DNA of 19,296 nt from an uncultured Clostridia bacterium (GTDB lineage Bacteria > Bacillota > Clostridia > Christensenellales > Aristaeellaceae), in NCBI GenBank assembly GCA_934630975.1, contig CAKTXH010000039.1, forward strand, positions 1 through 19,296, given 5' to 3'. A program made the position numbers and the translations under genes. How positions within the stretch are numbered: the first letter of the stretch is position 1; every line of letters begins with the position of its first letter. Positions 14,873-19,296 of this stretch are shown here, piece after piece. The notes under the pieces were generated by a model. It worked only from the letters and a program-made list of their open reading frames with translations. It made no database searches and was not told where the DNA came from.

Positions 14873-15637
14873 ATGCTTGACCATTTTCTCCGCCCCACGC
14901 AAATCAAAACCAATCAGGACGGCGGCCTGCTTCGGCTGATCGCCTGCGTCTGCATGTTCATCGACCACGCGGGCAAGATGCTCTTCCCCCATCTGATTTG
15001 GATGCGTCTGGTCGGGCGGCTGGCCTTCCCGCTGTTCGCTTACGGCATTGCCGTCGGCGCGGCGATGACCAGGCATCCGCAGCAGTATATCGCCCGTGTG
15101 GCGGCGCTGGCGCTCATCAGCCAGCCGCTTTATGCCGTGGCGCTCGGCCACACGAACAACGCGATGTATGCCGTGCCGTTTGCGCAACATCCCCTGCGCG
15201 CGCTCTATACCTTCTATATCAAGAGCTGGGAAACGCCGAGCATCCTGCTTCCGCTGCTGCTGGGGCTCCTGCTTCTGCTGTGCCTGCGCGAGAAAAAATA
15301 TGTGATCGCGCTTCTGATTTATGTGCTCTGCGAGCGCTTCTCCGGCAGTCTGGATTACGGCGTGGGCGGTGTCCGGCTGATGGTGCTGTTTTACCTCTTT
15401 CTGGAATATCCGGCGCTGTGCTTTGCGGCCACGACGGCGTATATGCTCGCCTGGGCGGCGGACGGAAGCGGCTACCCGCTCTTCGGGATTCAGTTCGGCA
15501 TGCGCATTTTCGCCACGCCCGCAGTGATGCTCGCCAGCCTGCCGATCCGCCGCAAAACGCAGACGCCGAAATGGCTCGCTTACGGGTTTTACCCGGCGCA
15601 TCTGCTCGCTTTGCTCATTCTGGAAAAAATTTTTTAA
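14873..15637 (+). CDS. TraX family integral membrane protein
   Basis: This 254-residue protein is mostly hydrophobic with about seven or eight membrane helices. GLLRLIACVCMFIDHAGKM near residue 17, the MRLVGRLAFPLFAYGIAVG stretch, RHPQQYIARVAALALISQP and the C-terminal WLAYGFYPAHLLAL are typical of the TraX family. The family is named after the F-plasmid protein needed for N-terminal acetylation of pilin, and related proteins resemble membrane acyltransferases. No conjugation gene is nearby, so this is a chromosomal family member with unknown substrate. I chose the ATG at 14873 because AAGGAG is 8 nt upstream; a TTG two codons earlier is less likely. It diverges from the two-component operon. 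No terminator separates it from the tRNA genes. Confidence 0.88.
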   Translation: MLDHFLRPTQIKTNQDGGLLRLIACVCMFIDHAGKMLFPHLIWMRLVGRLAFPLFAYGIAVGAAMTRHPQQYIARVAALALISQPLYAVALGHTNNAMYAVPFAQHPLRALYTFYIKSWETPSILLPLLLGLLLLLCLREKKYVIALLIYVLCERFSGSLDYGVGGVRLMVLFYLFLEYPALCFAATTAYMLAWAADGSGYPLFGIQFGMRIFATPAVMLASLPIRRKTQTPKWLAYGFYPAHLLALLILEKIF

Positions 15638-15645
15638 AAAAGGGC

Positions 15646-15674
15646 TTGACAGACTGCCGCGAATACGCTATACT
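15646..15674 (+). promoter_or_regulatory. Strong promoter of the tRNA pair, with A/T tracts upstream
   Basis: TTGACA (15646-15651), 17-bp spacer, TATACT (15669-15674). Runs of A and T (15624-15640) sit directly upstream and overlap the end of the traX-like gene, as expected for an UP element. The transcript leader before tRNA-Gln is about 45 nt and contains CTGCG-GCTCA-CGCAG. Confidence 0.88.
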
Positions 15675-15724
15675 ATCACTCGTTCAAAAGCTGCGGCTCA
15701 CGCAGAGCAGCTACAACTTGATAT

Positions 15725-15798
15725 TGGGGAATTGTGTAACGGCAGCACCTACGACTCTGACTCGTATTGTCTAGGTTCGAATCCTAGTTCCCCAGCCA
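15725..15798 (+). tRNA. tRNA-Gln (anticodon CTG)
   Basis: All four arms pair: acceptor TGGGGAA/TTCCCCA, D stem GTGT/GCAC with one G-U pair, anticodon stem TACGA/TCGTA with loop CTCTGAC, and T stem CTAGG/CCTAG with loop TTCGAAT. The anticodon is at 15757-15759, the discriminator base is G, and CCA is encoded (15796-15798). Total 74 nt. It reads CAG codons. Confidence 0.97.
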
Positions 15799-15801
15799 TT
15801 T

Positions 15802-15876
15802 GCCTCCATGGTCAAGCGGTCAAGACGTTGCCCTCTCAAGGCAAAATCATGGGTTCGATTCCCATTGGAGGTGCCA
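15802..15876 (+). tRNA. tRNA-Glu (anticodon CTC)
   Basis: Acceptor GCCTCCA/TGGAGGT (one G-U pair), D arm GTC/GAC with AAGCGGTCAA, anticodon stem TTGCC/GGCAA with loop CTCTCAA, and T stem ATGGG/CCCAT with loop TTCGATT. The anticodon is at 15835-15837, and CCA is encoded (15874-15876). Total 75 nt. It starts 3 nt after tRNA-Gln, so both come from one precursor. It reads GAG codons. Confidence 0.97.
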
Positions 15877-15880
15877 CCAA

Positions 15881-15905
15881 ACAGAGCGTTTTCGTTCTGT
15901 TTTTT
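15881..15905 (+). terminator. Terminator of the tRNA operon
   Basis: ACAGAGCG-TTTT-CGTTCTGT is an 8-bp stem with one G-U pair and continues into a T-run (15900-15905). It begins 4 nt after tRNA-Glu. Confidence 0.9.
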
Positions 15906-16210
15906 CTTTTGCTCAGAATTTCCGTTCGACGTGCACAAAAGATATCCGGCTCATCAAATGCGCTTTCCGTTTCGCCGAAACCGCTTCGCTTTCCTTTTTT
16001 TGCAAACCGAACAAAAATAATCGGCCTCCCTTTTAGCAGGAAATGTGTCCGCCGTCAGGCGGTCTTAACGCCCGCTGAACGGACAGAGCCTTATTTTTTT
16101 ACATTTTTTCACTGGCGGATATTTCCTTGTAGCTCTTGTAATCCCTATAAATCCTTGTTTTGTGTGGTTTTTTATTATATGGCATATATCATCAGACGAC
16201 TTTGACATTC
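15906..16210. other. AT-rich intergenic gap without a recognisable gene
   Basis: This stretch between the tRNA terminator and the tctC promoter is clearly richer in A and T than its surroundings. The open frames in it lack ribosome sites and show no recognisable protein. It holds one imperfect hairpin (outer arms TGTCCG 16046-16051 and CGGACA 16080-16085) followed five bases later by a run of T (16091-16100). This could be a terminator of an unseen small transcript or part of a long upstream region for tctC. Confidence 0.5.
16046..16100 (+). terminator. Terminator-like hairpin in the gap upstream of tctC
   Basis: Outer arms TGTCCG and CGGACA pair perfectly; inside, TCAG and CTGA can also pair, with small bulges. 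A second fold, CCGCC-GTCA-GGCGG, uses the left arm and excludes the first. A T-rich tract (TTATTTTTTT) follows at 16091. No promoter could be assigned upstream. Confidence 0.35.
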
Positions 16211-16239
16211 TTGACAAATTTTGAATGGAATGTTATACT
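16211..16239 (+). promoter_or_regulatory. Promoter of tctC-tctB-tctA
   Basis: TTGACA (16211-16216), 17-bp spacer, TATACT (16234-16239): near consensus. A second TTGACA lies 9 bp upstream (16202) but has no matching -10. The leader is about 58 nt. Confidence 0.88.
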
Positions 16240-16303
16240 GGCTTTAAAGCGTCGGGATGAACGTTTGTTTGCCCCGGCCACATATTTTGAGGAGGAACCT
16301 GTT

Positions 16304-17269
16304 ATGAAGAAGCTTGTTGCTTTGATGGTTGCCCTGACCATGGTTCTGGGTCTGGCTTCCGTCGCGTCCGCTGCGGAGTACCCGTCCAAGGGTATTTCTG
16401 TCATCTGCCCGTGGGGTGCCGGCGGCGGAACGGATGCTGTTCTCCGCGCTTTCTGCGAGGCTATGGGCAAGGATCTGGGCGTCACGCTGACGGTTGACAA
16501 CCGCACCGGCGGCGGCGGAATCATCGGCCATCAGGCCATCGCGGATGCTGAGGCGGACGGCTACACCATCGGCATGATCACCTTTGAGCTCTCCACCTAC
16601 AAGCACCTCGGCACGTCCGAGCTGACCTACGAGGATTATGAGCCGCTCTGCCGCGTCAACACCGACGCTGCGGCCATCACCGTCAACGCCGAGTGGGCCA
16701 AGGCCAACAACATCACCGATCTGGCCGGCTTCATCGACTACTGCAAGGCGCATCCGGGCGAGGTTCAGATGGGCGGCTCCTCCAACGCCTCCGTTTGGCA
16801 CATCGCCGGCGGCTACCTGATGAACGCTGCGGACATCGAGCTGCAGATGGTCACCTATCAGGAAGGCGCTGCGACCGCCGTTCAGAATGCGGCTTCCGGC
16901 TTCATTCAGGGCGTGACCGTGTCTCTGGGCGAGGCGCGCAACTTCATCGAGTCCGGCCACCTCGTTTGCCTGGGCGTCATGGACGATCAGCGCAACAGCC
17001 TGTTCCCGGATGTTCCGACCTGCAAGGAGCAGGGCTACGATATCGCCTACGCGACCCAGCGCGGCATGGCGGTGCCGAAGGGCATCGACCCGGCCATCAA
17101 GGAGCGCCTGCAGGCGGCCTGCGCTGCCGCGGTTGAAGATCCGGACTTCGTGACCTTCATGAACAACGGCGGCTACACCATCGCTTACCAGAACGCTGAG
17201 GAGTACACCGCGTTCCTGGCGCAGAGCCTGACCGACGTCGGCGAGGCGATGGAGTCCCTGGGCCTGTAA
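16304..17269 (+). CDS. tctC: Tripartite tricarboxylate transporter substrate-binding protein (TctC/Bug family)
   Basis: This 321-residue secreted protein has a Sec signal peptide (residues 1-23, cleavage at ASA-AEYP). The mature part has the Bug pattern: YPSKGISVICPWGAGGGTD with the substrate loop, VDNRTGGGGIIGHQAIA, then a long second lobe with VQMGGSSNASVWHIAGG and RGMAVPKGIDPAIKERLQAA. Bug proteins bind carboxylates such as citrate, other di- and tricarboxylates or related acids; the ligand here is unknown. There is no lipobox cysteine, as in diderm relatives but odd for a monoderm cell. GAGGAGG lies 9 nt before the ATG. It leads the operon, and a hairpin terminator follows it, so it is probably made in excess over the permease. 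Confidence 0.95.
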   Translation: MKKLVALMVALTMVLGLASVASAAEYPSKGISVICPWGAGGGTDAVLRAFCEAMGKDLGVTLTVDNRTGGGGIIGHQAIADAEADGYTIGMITFELSTYKHLGTSELTYEDYEPLCRVNTDAAAITVNAEWAKANNITDLAGFIDYCKAHPGEVQMGGSSNASVWHIAGGYLMNAADIELQMVTYQEGAATAVQNAASGFIQGVTVSLGEARNFIESGHLVCLGVMDDQRNSLFPDVPTCKEQGYDIAYATQRGMAVPKGIDPAIKERLQAACAAAVEDPDFVTFMNNGGYTIAYQNAEEYTAFLAQSLTDVGEAMESLGL

Positions 17270-17294
17270 TCCGATCTGAAGATTTTCCCTGAAG

Positions 17295-17322
17295 TGGGCA
17301 GGCGACGTGCCTGCCCATTTTT
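17295..17322 (+). terminator. Intra-operon terminator between tctC and tctB
   Basis: TGGGCAGGC-GACGT-GCCTGCCCA is a perfect 9-bp stem followed by TTTTT. It lies 25 nt after the tctC stop and 53 nt before tctB. No new promoter is visible between it and tctB, so partial termination is likely. Confidence 0.88.
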
Positions 17323-17374
17323 CGGTGAATCGCAGAAGATAAAGACATCTTAACGTAAAAAGGATGGAACCGAC

Positions 17375-17902
17375 ATGAAGAAAACCAAAACGCAGGCGTT
17401 TGCCAATCTGATTGGCTCCCTGATCTTCATCGCCGTGGGCGTGTGGGCCTTGATTCAGACCTACTCCTTCCAAGAGGTGAAGAACACCTACGTGCAGGCT
17501 GCGGTGTTCCCGCAGATCATGTGCGTCGGTATGTTGATTTTTGCTGTCATCCTTCTGATCCAATCGATCATTAAGCTGATGACCATGGATGAAAATGACC
17601 CGCTGGCCGAACCGGCTGCGAGCATCAATTTCATCAAGGATAAGGGCGTTCTGGCCGCGCTGTTTGTGATGCTGCTGTGCGCGCTGTTCGTTGCGTTCTT
17701 CAAGCCGCTGGGCTACGTGGTCTGCGGCGCCGTGCTCTGCTTCGTCATCATGGTGCTGATCGGCAAGCGCAACTGGCTGCAGATGGTTCTGGTTTCCATC
17801 CTCGTGCCGCTGGGCATGTGGCTGGTTTTCTACAAGGTGCTGACGGTCAACATCCCGATGGGACCGCTGCAGTTCCTGCGCGATCTGGTAGACATGATTT
17901 AA
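17375..17902 (+). CDS. tctB: Tripartite tricarboxylate transporter small membrane subunit (TctB)
   Basis: This 175-residue protein has four hydrophobic helices: about 11-28, 45-66, 92-112 and 114-155, the last stretch probably holding more than one pass. The small size, four-helix layout, YVQAAVFPQIM segment after helix 1 and position between tctC and tctA fit TctB, the poorly conserved small subunit of the sodium- or proton-driven TTT transporter. Sequence alone would be a weaker case; context is decisive. The ribosome site is AAAAGGATGG about 9 nt before the ATG. The tctA gene follows after 12 nt. Confidence 0.88.
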   Translation: MKKTKTQAFANLIGSLIFIAVGVWALIQTYSFQEVKNTYVQAAVFPQIMCVGMLIFAVILLIQSIIKLMTMDENDPLAEPAASINFIKDKGVLAALFVMLLCALFVAFFKPLGYVVCGAVLCFVIMVLIGKRNWLQMVLVSILVPLGMWLVFYKVLTVNIPMGPLQFLRDLVDMI

Positions 17903-17914
17903 GGAGGCGCACGT

Positions 17915-19296
17915 ATGAATTGGAGTTTACTGTTTAGCAGCTACGGCGCCGTCTTTGGCAATGTTCAGGTGCTTCTGATGACATTCCTCGGCGCGCTGGG
18001 CGGCGTTCTGCTTGGTGCGATTCCGGGCATGACCGCCACGATGGGCGTGGCGCTGCTGATCCCCTTCTCCTTCGGCATGGATCTGATTCCGTCCATCGGC
18101 CTGCTGCTGGGCATCTATTGCGGCGGCATGTACGGCGGCTCGATTTCCGCCATCCTGATTCACGCGCCGGGCACCCCGGCCGCGGCGGCCACGCTGCTGG
18201 ACGGCTACCCGATGTGCCAGAAGGGTCAGGCGGGTAAGGCGCTTTCCGTCGCCATGTTCGCGTCCTTCGTCGGCGGCGTCATCGGCGCGCTGATTATGAC
18301 CTTCCTCTCCCCGATCATTGCGGATATGGCCATGAACTTCGGCCCCGGCGAAATGTTCATGCTGGCGGTCTTCGGCCTCTCCGTGATCGTCGCCATCTCC
18401 GGCAAGTCCATCGCCAAGGGTCTTGTGAGCGCCTTCTTCGGCATGCTGCTGTGCACCGTCGGCCTCGACCCGACCAACGGCATCCCGCGCTTCATCACCT
18501 ATAAGCAGACCGGCCTGCTGGAAGGCTTCCAGTTCATCCCGACGCTGATCGGTCTGTTCGCGGTGGCCGAGGTCATCGCGGGCGTCGAGCGCATCATCCG
18601 CGGCGAGGAAAAGCAGGAAAGCTCTCACGAAAAGATCACCAACGTGCTGCCGGATTGGCAGACCATCAAGGCCATCTGGCCGAACATCCTCTCCGGCGGC
18701 ATCATCGGCACCTTCATCGGCGCAATTCCGGGCGCGGGCGGCGACATCGCGGTGTTCGTCTCCTACGGCTTCAACAAGAGCCTGAGCAAGCATCCTGAGC
18801 TTTGGGGCACGGGCATTCCGAACGGCGTGGCCTCCACCGAGTCCGCGAACAACGGCTGCTCCGGCGGCGCGATGATCCCGCTGCTCTCCCTCGGCGTGCC
18901 GGGCGACTCCGTCACCGCCATCCTGCTGGGCGCCTTCATCATGAAGGGCATTCAGCCGGGCCCGATGATGTACATCAGCGAGCTGCCGACCGTCTACAAG
19001 GTCTTTGCGGCGCTGATGCTGGCGAACCTGGCGATGCTGGTTGTCGGCTGCCTGGGCGTCCGCTTCTTCGCGAAGATCGTCTCGGTCGAAAAGAAGATGC
19101 TCTACCCGATCATTCTGGTCATCTCCCTGCTGGGCGCGTTCTCCATCAACAAGAACGTGTTCGACGTGGGCGTGTGCGTGGTCTTCGGCGTGATCGGCTG
19201 GCTGATGAACAAGTATGAGTTCCCGCTCAGCCCGATCCTGCTGGCGCTGATCCTTGGACCGATGTGCGAAAAGAACTTCGTGCGCTACATGAACAT
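17915..19296 (+). CDS. tctA: Tripartite tricarboxylate transporter large permease subunit (TctA), cut by window end
   Basis: 460 codons are visible of a family usually near 500 residues; the frame is open to the window end. It is the twelve-or-so-helix membrane channel that imports the ligand delivered by TctC. The internal repeat typical of TctA is clear: GAIPGMTATMGVALLIPF (GAIPG at 34-38) and GAIPGAGGDIAVFVSYG (GAIPG at 269-273). Other markers are GIYCGGMYGGSISAILIHAPG, TESANNGCSGGAMIPLL and LGVPGDSVTAILLGAF. AAGGAGG lies 8 nt before the ATG, and the gene follows tctB by 12 nt. Confidence 0.96.
   Translation, partial: MNWSLLFSSYGAVFGNVQVLLMTFLGALGGVLLGAIPGMTATMGVALLIPFSFGMDLIPSIGLLLGIYCGGMYGGSISAILIHAPGTPAAAATLLDGYPMCQKGQAGKALSVAMFASFVGGVIGALIMTFLSPIIADMAMNFGPGEMFMLAVFGLSVIVAISGKSIAKGLVSAFFGMLLCTVGLDPTNGIPRFITYKQTGLLEGFQFIPTLIGLFAVAEVIAGVERIIRGEEKQESSHEKITNVLPDWQTIKAIWPNILSGGIIGTFIGAIPGAGGDIAVFVSYGFNKSLSKHPELWGTGIPNGVASTESANNGCSGGAMIPLLSLGVPGDSVTAILLGAFIMKGIQPGPMMYISELPTVYKVFAALMLANLAMLVVGCLGVRFFAKIVSVEKKMLYPIILVISLLGAFSINKNVFDVGVCVVFGVIGWLMNKYEFPLSPILLALILGPMCEKNFVRYMN

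Noticed and set aside
14873..15637. traX-like gene as evidence of a conjugative element
   Set aside because: No relaxase, type IV secretion, integrase or repeat boundary is visible; chromosomal TraX-family proteins are common in Bacillota.
15732..16205. Open frames running through the tRNA pair and the following gap
   Set aside because: They overlap two fully paired tRNAs and a terminator, and lack ribosome sites.
16202..16230. Second TTGACA upstream of tctC as an additional promoter
   Set aside because: The position 17 bp downstream reads ATGGAA, which is not a -10 box.
16244..17563. A 439-codon minus-strand frame opposite tctC and tctB
   Set aside because: It runs across two well-identified genes, their promoter and a terminator, and resembles no protein family.
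1..19296. A new defence, phage or secondary-metabolite system in the window
   Set aside because: Every substantial gene belongs to a known family with ordinary neighbours; apart from MazF there is no defence-type or biosynthetic cluster gene.

Overview
The window is GC-rich, densely packed bacterial chromosome. Gene content and style point to an anaerobic gut or rumen member of the Bacillota (class Clostridia): luxS-mtnN, two YitT-DUF2179 proteins, a DegV protein, an EndoA-type MazF next to acpS and nnr, strong AGGAGG ribosome sites and sigma-A promoters (TTGACA-17-TATAAT). A Christensenellales-like lineage would fit the GC content and the secreted binding proteins, but that placement is a guess. 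There are no rRNA genes, insertion sequences, CRISPR arrays, phage genes or conjugation modules. Sixteen protein genes (two cut by the window edges) and two tRNA genes are supported.

Region 1 (1-5100, minus strand). A BMP/PnrA-type binding protein is cut at the left edge and has its own promoter. Next, reading from right to left, comes a compact housekeeping operon: birA (biotin ligase/repressor), acpS (phosphopantetheine transfer to ACP), nnr (NAD(P)H-hydrate repair) and a MazF-type RNase with no MazE beside it. The operon ends in a clear terminator, followed by a YitT membrane protein. Two small perfect palindromes sit between acpS and nnr.

Region 2 (5100-9600, plus strand). A MoxR ATPase, a DUF58 protein and a large membrane transglutaminase-like protein form one operon. 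Its promoter diverges from that of birA, and an inverted repeat spans the two facing -35 boxes.

Region 3 (9600-12800). luxS and mtnN form a two-gene operon for S-adenosylhomocysteine detoxification and AI-2 formation. A second YitT gene follows with its own promoter. It converges on a degV gene across a 19-bp bidirectional terminator.

Region 4 (12800-15640). An OmpR-family response regulator and a histidine kinase with almost no extracytoplasmic domain are encoded on the minus strand with a 4-nt overlap. A TraX-family membrane protein diverges from them. The shared intergenic region has direct repeats at 11-bp spacing, which suggests a response-regulator box.

Region 5 (15640-19296, plus strand). 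tRNA-Gln(CTG) and tRNA-Glu(CTC) share a consensus promoter with A/T tracts upstream and a terminator. After a roughly 400-nt AT-rich gap comes a tripartite tricarboxylate transporter operon, tctC-tctB-tctA, with a hairpin terminator between tctC and tctB; tctA runs off the right edge.

I did not find a convincing undescribed multi-gene system. The best leads are small: the antitoxin-less mazF, the candidate operators between the two divergent gene pairs, and the paired palindromes.
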